Source of the DNA: Oscillospiraceae bacterium
GTDB lineage: Bacteria > Bacillota > Clostridia > Oscillospirales > JAGBHD01
Direction of reading: 5' to 3'
Assembly (NCBI GenBank): GCA_018110785.1
Contig: JAGBHD010000013.1
Span: 1-42,581, forward strand
Length of the DNA: 42,581 nt
Part shown: positions 27,701-35,960 of the stretch, piece after piece
Layout: every line of letters begins with the position of its first letter
Numbering within the stretch: the first letter of the stretch is position 1
Program-made: the position numbers and the translations under genes
The notes under the pieces: model-generated
What the model saw: the letters and a program-made list of their open reading frames with translations, nothing else
Databases searched by the model: none
Told to the model about the DNA's origin: nothing

Positions 27701-28138
27701 TATAGTTTCTCCCGCACGGATAGTTCTTGTGTTTTCTTTAAAAACATCAGGGGGAATTATCGGCTGCAACAAGCATTCTGCGGAAAAAACGGCAAAGCTA
27801 ACATTTTTTCTTAGTATGCGATATATTGCCGACAAGCGTCCGAGCTCATATTCTCTTGAGGCAACCTCGCCTGAGCGGAAATTAAAATCACGCGCAGGGA
27901 TAAAAACGGCTGAGTCTTTACCAAAAAGTGTTTCAAGGTCTTCTATAAGCTTTAAGGCGGTTGCTTCATCGCGGCATACTACGGCCGAAGGCTTATCGGG
28001 ACATAAACTTCCAATAAAAAATGCCTTGGCGGCGGGGGATAAGCCCGTTACAAGGCAAGGGGTATCGCCCCGTTTCAGCTTTTCGGAGATTTTCTGAAGC
28101 AGGGTATAATCTTTATTTATCGGATAATGCTTTTCCAC
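24731..28138 (-). CDS. mfd: Transcription-repair coupling factor Mfd
   Basis: Mfd removes RNA polymerase stalled at DNA lesions and recruits UvrA/UvrB. The 1135-residue protein has the UvrB-like N-terminal domains (about 1-330), the RNA polymerase-interaction domain (VVGEAVVHAAHGIGIFDGI, about 475-540), the RecG-like helicase with CGDVGFGKTEVAFRAA, the LLIVDEEQRFGVRHKEK box, TLSATPIPRTL and QIRGRVGRSSRRAYAYF, and a C-terminal regulatory domain. Length is normal. It directly follows pth (10 bases), the arrangement known from Bacillus. Confidence 0.97.
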   Translation of the reverse strand: MEKHYPINKDYTLLQKISEKLKRGDTPCLVTGLSPAAKAFFIGSLCPDKPSAVVCRDEATALKLIEDLETLFGKDSAVFIPARDFNFRSGEVASREYELGRLSAIYRILRKNVSFAVFSAECLLQPIIPPDVFKENTRTIRAGETISQENLIELLVKSGYSRRTLCDGVGEFSVRGGIVDFFPAGYQDPVRLEFFGDDIDSLSFFSKETQRRGENIDEVLISPCSEILYDSISLSEKIKKLKNPCISAESDAALLETGEKLGNADKYISLIYQKSCLLDYFQKSNIFIIDPSDVNEAMMSCYKGHLLETEDLLKSNTLSSSLTDIYRSPDEIYSRISLNPTILLDTFARSINFITVKSLFSSETTILPKLPAMQSEMLEEIKSYKERDIIPVLFCGTEKTVTSMLSFLSKEGIRAEKLGKNLQKGILYLSDGVLSGSFLIKESSLALLSMSGVKADKGRKKRFKKSKEISELSELVVGEAVVHAAHGIGIFDGITKIKTQNIQKDYIKIKYSGADVLYVPVSGLDLVSKYVGPGSENKLKLNKLSGVEWSNTKKRVRQELSSMADELIALYKKRMETKGHSFAADSEWQREFEEKFEYEETDDQLRSIKEIKSDMEAPRPMDRLLCGDVGFGKTEVAFRAAFKCVLDGKQVALLAPTTLLAFQHYQTALQRFDGYPIKIELLSRFRSPKEQREILKKLKSGAIDILIGTHRLIGSDVSFKDLGLLIVDEEQRFGVRHKEKLKEKFVGVDVLTLSATPIPRTLNMALSGIRDMSMIEEPPKDRLPVQTFVVEEDDAIIADVLHKELRRGGSAFYLHNRVESIHSTAAKIARLVPEARIGIAHGKMAEDDLSAVFESLVEGEIDVLVCTTIIETGIDLPNCNTLIIEDADKMGLAQLYQIRGRVGRSSRRAYAYFLFKPQKVLTEVAAKRLSAIRDFTQFGSGFKIAMRDLEIRGAGSILGARQHGHMENVGYDMYIKLLKQAVAEKQGEKTISETADCLIDIRMNSFIPPDYIESEELRMEVYKLIASVDSEEAKSDVIDELIDRFGEPTPEVLGLIDVALYRKKAMLFGVTEIKETADAVTFYVKEISMEKIEPLVKGLKNRLLLNAGAKPYLQVKKFGSDGLSTIIETFNTIKL

Positions 28139-28148
28139 GAAACTACCT

Positions 28149-28739
28149 CTATCCGTTAAACTTGCTCATTGCCTCGTCAATTTTTCCGTCGGCAATCAAG
28201 GAGATTGTCTGAGGGAGGCAACTGAATTTTTCCTGAAGCAAGGATATTTCATCACTTTTAAATCGAGAAAGCACCCAATCGGCTAAATCATAATCGGGGT
28301 TTGTTCTTTCTCCTACACCGATTTTAATTCGCTTAAAATTATCACTGCCGATTTTTAGAATTATATCTCGAAGACCGTTATGTCCGCCATGGGAACCGCT
28401 TCGGCGAATTCTTATTTTACCTACCGACAGGGAAATATCATCGGAAATAACAATAATATTTTCAATTGGAATTTTATAAAAATTCATAACCGCGCTTACA
28501 CAGTTGCCGCTTAGGTTCATAAAGGTTAAGGGCTTTAGAAATATTATATTTTTACCGTTTAATTTGGAAAAATATAATTCACCCTCCCATTTTTTCATTT
28601 TTTTGTCTACAGAAATCGAACTCATCAAAGAGTCTAGCGCCATAAAGCCTATATTATGTCTTGTCAGTTCATATTTTTTGCCCGGATTTCCAAGACCTAC
28701 AACTAAAAAATCGGCTGATTTAGGTTTCTTGTTAAACAT
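28149..28739 (-). CDS. pth: Peptidyl-tRNA hydrolase
   Basis: Pth releases tRNA from prematurely dropped peptidyl-tRNA. The 196-residue enzyme shows GLGNPGKKYELTRHNIGFMA, with the catalytic His20-type residue in RHNIG, then KPLTFMNLSGNCV, VISDDISLSVGKIRIRRSG and GSHGGHNGLRDI. The N-terminus carries about ten extra residues before the usual beginning. Gap to mfd is 10 bases and to the upstream lipoprotein gene 12 bases, so all three are probably one mRNA. Confidence 0.96.
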   Translation of the reverse strand: MFNKKPKSADFLVVGLGNPGKKYELTRHNIGFMALDSLMSSISVDKKMKKWEGELYFSKLNGKNIIFLKPLTFMNLSGNCVSAVMNFYKIPIENIIVISDDISLSVGKIRIRRSGSHGGHNGLRDIILKIGSDNFKRIKIGVGERTNPDYDLADWVLSRFKSDEISLLQEKFSCLPQTISLIADGKIDEAMSKFNG

Positions 28740-28751
28740 AAATTTCCTCTC

Positions 28752-29813
28752 TTATTCCTGCTCTGAATTTTCTGAAGACACGGCAGAAGAGCTATCGGGA
28801 GTTTCTTCAGATGTTTCGTCGGTAACCTCAGAGGAAGACGCGGGTGGATTTTTTTCCGCCTCTTCTATAAGCTTTTCATCTTCTTCGGGTGTCGGAGCAA
28901 CAGGCTTATCGGGATCGGTTACAATTATATTTATACTTTTTCTCAAAGCGGGATATTCGAGAGCGTAAACCGTAAATGAGGACTGACCGTCCATCAAAGC
29001 TTCAATATAGCCATTCCCAACTGATATAACGCTGCTGTTTTCACAATAAAAACCGAAGGTTTTTGTATCTGTATTTGCGGGGGAGAAGGAAACCTTATAA
29101 TAAATCTTATCGCCCTTATTAATATTTATTGTTTCTTCCGGTATGGTATAGCCTTCACCGAGATTTACCTTTAAATCTATAGATTCAGAAACCGAAATAA
29201 CCGATACATCTATATCAAGGGATTTTTCTCTATAGGTTATTGATATTACCGTATCTCCTTTGGAAAGGGCTGTAATCTTGCCTGTAAAATCTATTGAGGC
29301 GATTTCGGGATATTCAGAAGCATAGGAAACGGTTTCTTTGAAAACCGAGCCTTCGGGAGAAACATTAGGGGAAAGCTCTAAACTTTCGCCAACCTTTAAG
29401 GTTAAGGAAGAAAAGTCGAAACCGAAGTTTTCAACCTCAGGAAGATCGGTTTCGTTGATAACCTTAAGGGTATATTCCTTATAAACGGGAGCGGAGGATT
29501 TTCCGTTTGCATATATTTTAAGGGTTATTGTTACAGTTCCTCTTTTATATGTTTGAAGTTCGGCTTCAGAATAGAGAACCTCTACACCGTCGGTTGTTGA
29601 TTTTATGGAAGCTATTTCACTGTTAGAGGTAGACCATTCATAGAAATATCTGCCCTCATCACCCGTATATTTTCCTGTTAAGGATACGCTTTCACCCTCC
29701 CAGATAGATTCGGGGAGATTTTCGATAACGACATTATCCGACTTAGTTCCTTTACAGGAAGAAAGGGTTAAAGAAAGAATAAAAACTAAAATTAAAGGAA
29801 AAAACTTTTTCAT
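28752..29813 (-). CDS. Ig-like (Big2-type) domain lipoprotein
   Basis: The 353-residue precursor has a lipoprotein signal with lipobox LSSC (Cys20). Two or three bacterial Ig-like domains follow; the phrase ASEYPEIASIDFTGKITALS with GDTVISITY is the classic Big2 pattern, and similar patterns occur near residues 60-85 and 255-290. The last ~50 residues are a low-complexity Ser/Glu/Pro tail, probably a flexible stalk. It should be anchored on the outer membrane face, where Ig-like domains mediate binding or spacing; no ligand can be inferred. It is the promoter-proximal gene ahead of pth and mfd, an unusual pairing. Confidence 0.85.
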   Translation of the reverse strand: MKKFFPLILVFILSLTLSSCKGTKSDNVVIENLPESIWEGESVSLTGKYTGDEGRYFYEWSTSNSEIASIKSTTDGVEVLYSEAELQTYKRGTVTITLKIYANGKSSAPVYKEYTLKVINETDLPEVENFGFDFSSLTLKVGESLELSPNVSPEGSVFKETVSYASEYPEIASIDFTGKITALSKGDTVISITYREKSLDIDVSVISVSESIDLKVNLGEGYTIPEETININKGDKIYYKVSFSPANTDTKTFGFYCENSSVISVGNGYIEALMDGQSSFTVYALEYPALRKSINIIVTDPDKPVAPTPEEDEKLIEEAEKNPPASSSEVTDETSEETPDSSSAVSSENSEQE

Positions 29814-29843
29814 AACAAAACTCCGTTAAATCAATTTAAGGAT

Positions 29844-29872
29844 ATTGTAGCATATTCGAGCGTAGAAATCAA
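29844..29872 (-). promoter_or_regulatory. SigA promoter of the Ig-lipoprotein-pth-mfd operon
   Basis: On the minus strand, TTGATT (29867-29872) and TACAAT (29844-29849), spacer 17 bases. Confidence 0.8.
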
Positions 29873-29878
29873 TTTTTA

Positions 29879-29907
29879 TTTACAATTGGAGAATAATATG
29901 ATACAAT
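29879..29907 (+). promoter_or_regulatory. SigA promoter of the glycosyltransferase operon
   Basis: TTTACA (29879-29884) and TACAAT (29902-29907) with a 17-base spacer. It is back to back with the minus-strand promoter at 29844-29872, the -35 boxes being 6 bases apart, so the two may compete for polymerase. Confidence 0.8.
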
Positions 29908-29948
29908 AGGTTAAATTAGTTAGCGAAATTTTAAAGGGGATGCAGTTT

Positions 29949-31142
29949 TTGAAGATCGCATTATTTACGGAAACCTATACGCCCTGCATTAACGGTGTTG
30001 TTACTCATATAAGCATACTCAAAAAGGGTTTAGAGGAGTTAGGGCATGAGGTTTTAGTTGTTACAGCGGATACTGAGACCAAACGATATTATATCGAAAA
30101 CGGTATTATGCATTGCCCTGCTAAAGGAATTAAAAAATTATACGGATATGGTCTTGCCGCTCCCTACAGCAGCAAAAGACTGCAGCTTTTAAAAGAGTTT
30201 TCGCCTGATGTTATTCATGTTCATCAAGAATTTGGTGTTGGGCTGTCGGGTTTTTTCTTTGCAAAAATTTTAAAGGTTCCGCTTATATATACCCTTCATA
30301 CTATGTATGATGAATATGTTTTTTATGTAGCGCCTAAAAGCCTTGTTAAAATAACGAAAAAGATGCTTCATTTATACGCTAAAAAGTTGGCAGAGAGCGC
30401 AGATATTTTGGTAGGTCCATCAGCTAAGGTAGAAGAATTTTTCCGCTCTTGCGGAGTTACCAAAAAGGTTGAGCTTGTTCCGAATACAGCCGACTTGGAT
30501 AGCTTTAAGCTTAATATACTCTCTTCAGAGGACAAGCTTTCCTTAAAAGAGAAGCTTTCAATTCCAAGCGGACATACTATTGGCTGCTTTATAGGAAGAC
30601 TCGGCAAAGAAAAAAGCGTTGATATACTGCTTTCTAATTTCTCTAAAACCTTAAAAGGCGAACCTGTTTCATTGATTATTATAGGAAGCGGTCCTGAGGA
30701 AGAGGCTCTTCGCTGCCAGGCAGAAGAACTTGGCCTTTCAGAGCAGGTTAAATTTATGGGTGCGGTTGATCACTCAGAGGTTCCGAAATATTATGACATA
30801 TCCGACTTTTTTATAACTGCTTCGGTTACCGAGATGCATTCAATATCTATGCTTGAAGCATTATCGAGCGGACTTATTATTATACAGAGATATGATGAGC
30901 TTAACGCTTCTCAGATAGAAGAGGGTGTAAATGGATATACCTTTACGACTGAAACGGATATGAAAGAAAAGATAATGGCAATTCACGGGCTTACATCCGA
31001 TGAGAAAACCGAGCTTAAAAAAACTGTAAGGGCGACGGTTGAAAAATCGGGAGCTAAAGAATTAGCAGAATATTTGCTGAAGTTTTATGAACAGAAGAAG
31101 GAGGAAAATGATGAAAGGAAACGAAATGAACTCAAGAGATAG
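29949..31142 (+). CDS. GT4-type glycosyltransferase, diglucosyl-diacylglycerol synthase-like
   Basis: The protein is a GT-B glycosyltransferase: the N-terminal KIALFTETYTPCINGVVTH and HVHQEFGVGLSGFF, then the nucleotide-sugar domain with IGRLGKEKSVDILL, IIGSGPEEEAL and the EX7E motif in TEMHSISMLEALSSG. These are features of the 1,2-diacylglycerol 3-glucosyl/mannosyltransferase group that makes membrane glycolipids in Firmicutes; the exact sugar and acceptor are not settled by sequence. An ATG at 29940 touches the AAAGGGG ribosome site with no spacing, so the start is TTG at 29949, nine bases further, giving MKIALFTETY. It heads a run of co-oriented genes ending with radC. Confidence 0.9.
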   Translation: MKIALFTETYTPCINGVVTHISILKKGLEELGHEVLVVTADTETKRYYIENGIMHCPAKGIKKLYGYGLAAPYSSKRLQLLKEFSPDVIHVHQEFGVGLSGFFFAKILKVPLIYTLHTMYDEYVFYVAPKSLVKITKKMLHLYAKKLAESADILVGPSAKVEEFFRSCGVTKKVELVPNTADLDSFKLNILSSEDKLSLKEKLSIPSGHTIGCFIGRLGKEKSVDILLSNFSKTLKGEPVSLIIIGSGPEEEALRCQAEELGLSEQVKFMGAVDHSEVPKYYDISDFFITASVTEMHSISMLEALSSGLIIIQRYDELNASQIEEGVNGYTFTTETDMKEKIMAIHGLTSDEKTELKKTVRATVEKSGAKELAEYLLKFYEQKKEENDERKRNELKR

Positions 31143-31599
31143 GCTTTTACCTTACAGGTGGGTGTATCTTGTTGTTTCGGCTATCAGTATGCTTATAAAC
31201 GCGGGCCTCGGCTCATATTTTTTTCTTATAGGCGAGATGGACAGATTTTTAGAATTACCTACGGATTTTAAGGTTATGCTGATGGTTTTATTGGGAGCTA
31301 GTATTATTATTATACCTGCTTCGGTTGTTTTAGTTTTCCTTGACAAACCTGCGGGTGCATTTTTCACCTCTTTGTCGGCGGCGCTTATTATAACCTATAT
31401 AGGATTCTTTCTTTTGGTTAGAGAGCCTGAGATACCTTTTAAGACGGTATTGTTTTACCAATTTTCATCTCTTATTTTGCCTATAATAACGGCTGTTTTA
31501 TGGGGCGTTACAAAGCGCATAAGAAAAAATAGCCGCGGAATAGTTTTTGCAAAAACCGAGCGCGATGAGGAAAAAGATGCGCCGTATATTCTTAACTGA
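31111..31599 (+). CDS. Four-helix membrane protein, unknown function
   Basis: I do not recognise a family. The protein starts MKGNEMNSRDRLLPYRWVY and has four clear hydrophobic segments (about residues 17-39, 53-78, 82-103 and 113-135), then a charged C-terminal tail. The start is chosen by the AAGGAGG site (31098-31104) six bases upstream of ATG 31111; ATG 31108 is also possible. It overlaps the end of the glycosyltransferase gene by about 30 bases, so it is translationally linked to it. A role near the membrane glycolipid enzyme is only a guess from position. Confidence 0.75.
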   Translation: MKGNEMNSRDRLLPYRWVYLVVSAISMLINAGLGSYFFLIGEMDRFLELPTDFKVMLMVLLGASIIIIPASVVLVFLDKPAGAFFTSLSAALIITYIGFFLLVREPEIPFKTVLFYQFSSLILPIITAVLWGVTKRIRKNSRGIVFAKTERDEEKDAPYILN

Positions 31600-31612
31600 G
31601 GAGAAATTCTGA

Positions 31613-32437
31613 GTGTTTGGATATTTAAAACCGTATAAGCCGGAGATGAAGCTCAAAGAATATGAATGTTACAAGGGATTTTATTGCGGACTTTGCCGCA
31701 CCTTGAAACAGAGATATGGTATTGTTTCTACCTTGAGCTTAACCTATGATGCGGCGATGTTAGCTCTTTTATACAAGGCTATGGAAAACGGTAGGATATG
31801 CGATTTCGAAAGAAAGGGCTGTGTTTTTTGTCCCTTTAAAAAATGCACTATGATAAAAGAAGAAAAGGCTTTGGATTTCAGCGCCGACGTTTTGGTTATA
31901 ATGGTGTATTTTAAAATAAAGGATTCTTTTTTGGATAAAGGAATATTGGAAAAGATACGCGCATTATTTCTTTTACCTTTTTTTGCCCGATATAAAAATA
32001 AGGCTAAAAAGAAAAGCTTGATGCTTTATGAAATTATAGAAGAGGGCGTTTTACGAACTCTTTCAGCGGAAAAAGAAAATGCGGGGGTTGATGCCGCCGC
32101 TGATGGAACGGCATATATGATGGGCAGTATTTTTGAGGCTTTATCGGGAAACAGGGAAGACAACTACCGATTCGGATATATGCTCGGTCGCTTTATTTAC
32201 CTTTGCGATGCCTTAGATGATTTGGAGAAAGATGAGAAAAAAGGGAATTTTAATCCTTTAAAGGACATGGATAAAAAGGATAGGGAAGAGCTTTTAAGTT
32301 ATGCTATAAATGAAACGAAAAAGGCTTATGAAAATGTATCTATTTATGACATGAAACCTATAACGGATAATTTTATTTATTTGGGGCTTGAAAATGTTGC
32401 AGAGAGCCTGACTACTGAAAGGAAAAAGAAAAAATGA
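31613..32437 (+). CDS. DUF5685 family protein
   Basis: This 274-residue protein begins [20 protein letters not shown] and continues [16 protein letters not shown], with further Cys residues in [10 protein letters not shown]. This is the hallmark of DUF5685, a family of unknown function in Clostridia, usually found next to a J-domain gene as here. The Cys pairs in the first 90 residues may bind a metal. The centre holds helices with conserved acids ([19 protein letters not shown]) that recall the aspartate-rich motifs of all-helical prenyl synthases, though I would not infer catalysis. The start is GTG at 31613, nine bases after GAGGAG. Its stop overlaps the next gene by 4 bases (ATGA). Confidence 0.88.
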   Translation: MFGYLKPYKPEMKLKEYECYKGFYCGLCRTLKQRYGIVSTLSLTYDAAMLALLYKAMENGRICDFERKGCVFCPFKKCTMIKEEKALDFSADVLVIMVYFKIKDSFLDKGILEKIRALFLLPFFARYKNKAKKKSLMLYEIIEEGVLRTLSAEKENAGVDAAADGTAYMMGSIFEALSGNREDNYRFGYMLGRFIYLCDALDDLEKDEKKGNFNPLKDMDKKDREELLSYAINETKKAYENVSIYDMKPITDNFIYLGLENVAESLTTERKKKK

Positions 32438-33006
32438 AAGATCCTTATGAAATATTAGGCGTAAAGCCGGGAGCTTCTGAGGAAGAGATAAAAACGGCTT
32501 ATCGGGGACTCGCAAAAAAATATCATCCCGACAGATATCAGGATGATGCTATGCGAGAATTAGCTCAAGAAAAGATGAGCGAAATTAATGCGGCTTATGA
32601 CAGCATTATTTCGGGCAAAGCGGGCGGCGGAGAAAATATTCGCGAGCTTATAAGACAAAATCGCCTGAGCGAAGCTGAGGCTCGGCTTCAAAATATGAAT
32701 AAAAATGCCGAATGGTATTTTCTTATGGGAAGCGTATGCTATAAAAGAGGTTGGCTCAGCGATGCTATGAGATATTATCAGACGGCTGTTAATATGGACC
32801 CTGCTAACGGCGAGTACAGAGAGGCTTTAAACAGAATGAACACCTCGGGGGCTTATAACAACCCATATCAGAATCCTTACGGCGGATACAGAACGGGCGG
32901 ATATTATGGAGGCCGGCGGGCAGATTCCTGCGATGTTTGCTCCAGCCTTATTTGCGCAGACTGCTGCTGCGAATGTATGGGCGGCGATCTTATTCCTTGC
33001 TGTTAA
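32434..33006 (+). CDS. J-domain protein with TPR-like middle and Cys-rich C-terminus
   Basis: Residues 1-65 are a J domain ([20 protein letters not shown], then KKYHPDRY with the HPD tripeptide) that would stimulate a DnaK ATPase. A TPR-like helical pair follows (about 70-130: [36 protein letters not shown]). A Gly/Tyr/Asn-rich linker leads to a tail with nine cysteines in 24 residues ([20 protein letters not shown] and a final PCC). It lacks the zinc-finger domain of true DnaJ. The gene is coupled to the DUF5685 gene, so the J protein may serve that partner. Cysteines could bind metal or be lipidated; neither is shown. Confidence 0.88.
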   Translation: MKDPYEILGVKPGASEEEIKTAYRGLAKKYHPDRYQDDAMRELAQEKMSEINAAYDSIISGKAGGGENIRELIRQNRLSEAEARLQNMNKNAEWYFLMGSVCYKRGWLSDAMRYYQTAVNMDPANGEYREALNRMNTSGAYNNPYQNPYGGYRTGGYYGGRRADSCDVCSSLICADCCCECMGGDLIPCC

Positions 33007-33018
33007 GGGTAGAAATAA

Positions 33019-33561
33019 ATGAAAAACACATTTAAAATAACCTTTACGGGAATTATAATTGCGCTTTGCGAGGTGTTTCTTCTTTCAACGGGGCTTTTCC
33101 CTTTTGCAACATATGCGCTTCCTGCAATAGCGGGGATGCTTATTACACCTGTAATGGTAGAGTTTGGCGGTAAAACAGCCTATTTAGCTTATCTCGCGGC
33201 GGCGGTTTTAGGAATATTTATCTGCCCCGACAAGGAAGCGGCGGCTATATTCGCTTTGCTTTTAGGGCATTATCCGATAAGCAAGGCTTATTTTGAAAGA
33301 ATAAAAAGCAGATGGCTTGAGTACACCTTTAAATTTTTAAGCTTTAATGTTATTATAATTTCTGCCTATTTAATTTTGATAAATGTTTTCGGACTTACCG
33401 AATTTGCAGAAGGTTTTTCCGATTTGGGCAAATATACCGTTCCGATTATATTGGCTTTGGCAAACATAGTATTTTTAGTTTATGATATAGGCTTAAGCAG
33501 AGTTATAAGGCTTTATATATTTGTTTTAAGACCGCGGTTTGTGGAGAGGTTTAAAAGATGA
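33019..33561 (+). CDS. Integral membrane protein, unknown function
   Basis: The 180-residue protein has five to six hydrophobic segments (about 6-28, 31-52, 57-75, 78-92, 108-127 and 139-160) and a basic C-terminal end (RPRFVERFKR). The layout resembles small S-component-like membrane proteins, but I see no family signature. It lies 12 bases after the J-domain gene and its stop overlaps radC by 4 bases (ATGA). Confidence 0.75.
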   Translation: MKNTFKITFTGIIIALCEVFLLSTGLFPFATYALPAIAGMLITPVMVEFGGKTAYLAYLAAAVLGIFICPDKEAAAIFALLLGHYPISKAYFERIKSRWLEYTFKFLSFNVIIISAYLILINVFGLTEFAEGFSDLGKYTVPIILALANIVFLVYDIGLSRVIRLYIFVLRPRFVERFKR

Positions 33562-34259
33562 AAGGAATGGAAAATAATCCTCATAAAAAGCATAGGGAAC
33601 GTCTTAGAAAGCAATTTCTTGACAAACATTTATCCTCTTTTCATGATCATCAGAAATTAGAGCTTTTGCTTTTTTATTCTATTCCCGTTCGGGATACCAA
33701 CGGACTTGCTCATAGGCTTTTGGATAAATACGGCTCACTTTCGGAAGTTTTTGATGCCGATTACAATGATTTGGTTGAGATTGAGGGGGTAGGACATAAT
33801 ACCGCTACCTTGATAAAATTAGTTCAGGAAATGGCGGCGGCTTATCTTGACGACAAGTCGGCAGACGGTACACTTCTTAATTCTACGGAGGCGATAGCCG
33901 ATTATGTTCGATATAAATTTTTAGAGAAGCAAACTGAAGAGATGCTGGTTCTCTGTTTAGACGGCAGAATGCAGCTTATACATCAAGAGTACATAGCAAA
34001 AGGAACGGTTAATGCAACGGCGATAAACAAGCGAATGATTGCTGAGATTGCTTTGAGCCATAGAGCGGCAGGTATAGTATTGGCGCATAATCATCCGAGG
34101 GGGTTGGCGCTGCCATCAAGCGACGATGTTAAAACTACGGAAGCTGTTATATATGCTTTAAATCATTTGGGAATAAAGCTTATTGACAGCATGGTAATAG
34201 CACCGGATGATATTGTTTCGATGAAAGAATCGCGAATCTTTTCAGATATATGGGAATAA
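33558..34259 (+). CDS. radC: RadC/JAB-domain protein
   Basis: The 233-residue protein has a helix-hairpin-helix part (about 20-95; LVEIEGVGHNTATLIKLVQE) and a JAMM/JAB metalloprotease-like domain (about 105-230) with the zinc motif AHNHPRGLALPSSDDV, the family's HNHPxG-x5-7-S-x2-D pattern. RadC proteins were named for a supposed DNA repair role that has since been questioned; their substrate is unknown. Length is typical. The gene ends at a strong terminator shared with the convergent rlmD. Confidence 0.94.
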   Translation: MKGMENNPHKKHRERLRKQFLDKHLSSFHDHQKLELLLFYSIPVRDTNGLAHRLLDKYGSLSEVFDADYNDLVEIEGVGHNTATLIKLVQEMAAAYLDDKSADGTLLNSTEAIADYVRYKFLEKQTEEMLVLCLDGRMQLIHQEYIAKGTVNATAINKRMIAEIALSHRAAGIVLAHNHPRGLALPSSDDVKTTEAVIYALNHLGIKLIDSMVIAPDDIVSMKESRIFSDIWE

Positions 34260-34261
34260 TT

Positions 34262-34292
34262 AAAAGGGCAGATTTAATTCTGCCCTTTTTTT
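34262..34292. terminator. Bidirectional terminator between radC and rlmD
   Basis: AAAAGGGCAGA (34262-34272) pairs with TCTGCCCTTTT (34279-34289) around a 6-base loop, with T or A tracts on both sides. It ends the glycosyltransferase-radC run and the rlmD gene. Confidence 0.9.
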
Positions 34293-35425
34293 AATAAAGC
34301 GATTGTTTCTACATGGTTTGTATGGGGGAACATATCAACGGGTTGGATTTTTTTCACAAGATAGCCTTTTGAGCGAAGATAGATAAGGTCGCGCCGCTGT
34401 GTTTCGGGGTTGCAGGAGATATATACTATTTTTTGAGGACTCAAACGGCAAAGAGAGGATAAAAACTTTTTATCGCTTCCTGTTCTCGGCGGATCCATAA
34501 TAACCGCGTCTATTTTTTTGCCCTCGCGGGACAGATGCTCCATAAACTGCCCTGCATCGGCATTTATGAAGGTTGTATTTTTAATATCATTAAGCTTTGC
34601 GTTTTCTATAGCATCTGTTGTTGCATCGGAATTAAGCTCAACACCGATAACTTCTTTAGCATAAGGAGAGGCTATAATTCCGATAGTTCCCGTTCCGCAA
34701 TAGGCATCTATTATAATTTCTTTGCCTGTAAGAGATAAAAAGGATATTGCCTTTTTATAAAGCACCTCGGTCATAACGGGGTTTACTTGATAAAATGCGG
34801 CGGGAGAAATCTGAAACTTGAAGCCTAAAAGCTCCTCGGTTATCTTTCCACTTCCGTAAAGCACTATATTTTTGTCTCCTAAAACCAAGCTTCCGTGCTT
34901 ATTATTGATATTCTGAATTATAGTTGTAACCTCGGGGCAGCGCTTTATAATTGCATTTATAAAGGAACGGCGCTCAGGAAAATCCTCATATCCCGTTACC
35001 AAAACAACCATAACCTCGCCGCTTTTAAAGCCTCTTTTTATAAGGACATGGCGAAGGAAGCCTTTCATTGAAACTTCATCGAAGGGTTTTAGCTTAAAGC
35101 TTTTAAGAAGCTTTTTTATAACCGATATAATGCGGTTAGCGGTTTCGTCCTGAATGAAGCATTCGGGATTTTCGACTATTCTGTGGGTTGAGGACTGATA
35201 AACTCCGCACACGGTTTTGCCGTTTCTATCGGTGCCGAATGCTGCCTGAACCTTATTTCTATAATTATAGGGGGTTTCCATGCCGATTATTTCGTTTACA
35301 TGGCAAAATTCCCCCAAAAGCCTTATTACCTTTACCTGCTTATAGGATTTTTGTTTTTCGTATGTTAGATTTTGGAGCTGACAACCGCCGCATTATTTAT
35401 ATACGGGGCATTTTTTTTGATTCAT
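34274..35425 (-). pseudogene. rlmD: 23S rRNA (uracil-C5)-methyltransferase, interrupted by an in-frame stop
   Basis: The family is the short, TRAM-less RlmD/RumA-type enzyme of Clostridia. The SAM site (IIDAYCGTGTIGIIA), the MDPPRTGSDKKFL loop and the catalytic Cys in YISCNPETQRRDL are intact. From a good start (ATG 35423-35425 with AAAGGA nine bases upstream) the frame reads MNQKKCPVYK, then TAA at 35393-35395, then CGGCQLQNLTYEKQ and on into the enzyme. In relatives the stop position is a sense codon between two of the Fe-S cluster cysteines (C-x5-CGGC). No ATG re-start lies near; a TTG at 35315-35317 opens the rest but would omit the Cys cluster. A nonsense mutation or a sequence error is the simplest reading. 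Confidence 0.85.
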
Positions 35426-35507
35426 AAAGCTTGTCCTTTCGGTATAATATAATTATTATACGGCTAAAGGCGCAAAATGTAAATAAAGAAATTTCACAGT
35501 TATTTCA

Positions 35508-35536
35508 TTGACCTTTTTGGGCAATAATAATATAAT
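35508..35536 (+). promoter_or_regulatory. SigA promoter of the zinc-ribbon membrane protein gene
   Basis: TTGACC (35508-35513) and TATAAT (35531-35536) with a 17-base spacer. Its position shows that codons upstream of 35540 cannot be part of the next gene. Confidence 0.83.
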
Positions 35537-35561
35537 TACATATAGAAAGAAGGTATATATT

Positions 35562-35960
35562 GTGTTTTACAGATTTAAACTTTGGCTCAGTCGATTTATG
35601 ATGGGAAGATACGGAATAGATAAGCTTTTTTATTTTCTTTTTGCGGTTTATTTTGTATTATCGCTCATAAATTCCTTTGTTTCTTCATGGATAATTTATT
35701 TGATATCCTTAACCCTTATGTTTATTATGTTTTTCAGAGTATTTTCTAAAAATATTTACAAGCGTCAAAGGGAAAACGCTAAGTTCGAAACGCTTTACTA
35801 CAAGGTGAAAAATAAGCTAAAGATAAGAAAATACGACCCTTATCACGTTTTCAGAAAATGCCCGAAATGCAAAACTACTTTAAGGCTTCCCAGAAGAAAT
35901 GGAAAGCATACTGTTTGCTGTCCGAAATGCAAAACTGATTTTAAGGTTAGGATTTTATGA
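35562..35960 (+). CDS. Small membrane protein with C-terminal zinc ribbon
   Basis: The 132-residue protein has two hydrophobic segments (about 20-39 and 42-59), a basic stretch, and a C-terminal zinc ribbon of two CPKC knuckles about 23 residues apart (FRKCPKCKTTLRLPRR, then CCPKCKTDFKVRIL). It is a common clostridial type of unknown function; the ribbon would face the cytoplasm. The start is GTG at 35562, set by AGAAGG at 35548-35553 and by the promoter at 35508-35536, which excludes the longer frame. It overlaps the phosphatase gene by 4 bases. Confidence 0.82.
   Translation: MFYRFKLWLSRFMMGRYGIDKLFYFLFAVYFVLSLINSFVSSWIIYLISLTLMFIMFFRVFSKNIYKRQRENAKFETLYYKVKNKLKIRKYDPYHVFRKCPKCKTTLRLPRRNGKHTVCCPKCKTDFKVRIL

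Noticed and set aside
35508-35561. N-terminal extension of the zinc-ribbon membrane protein
   Set aside because: These codons cover the -35 and -10 boxes and the ribosome site.
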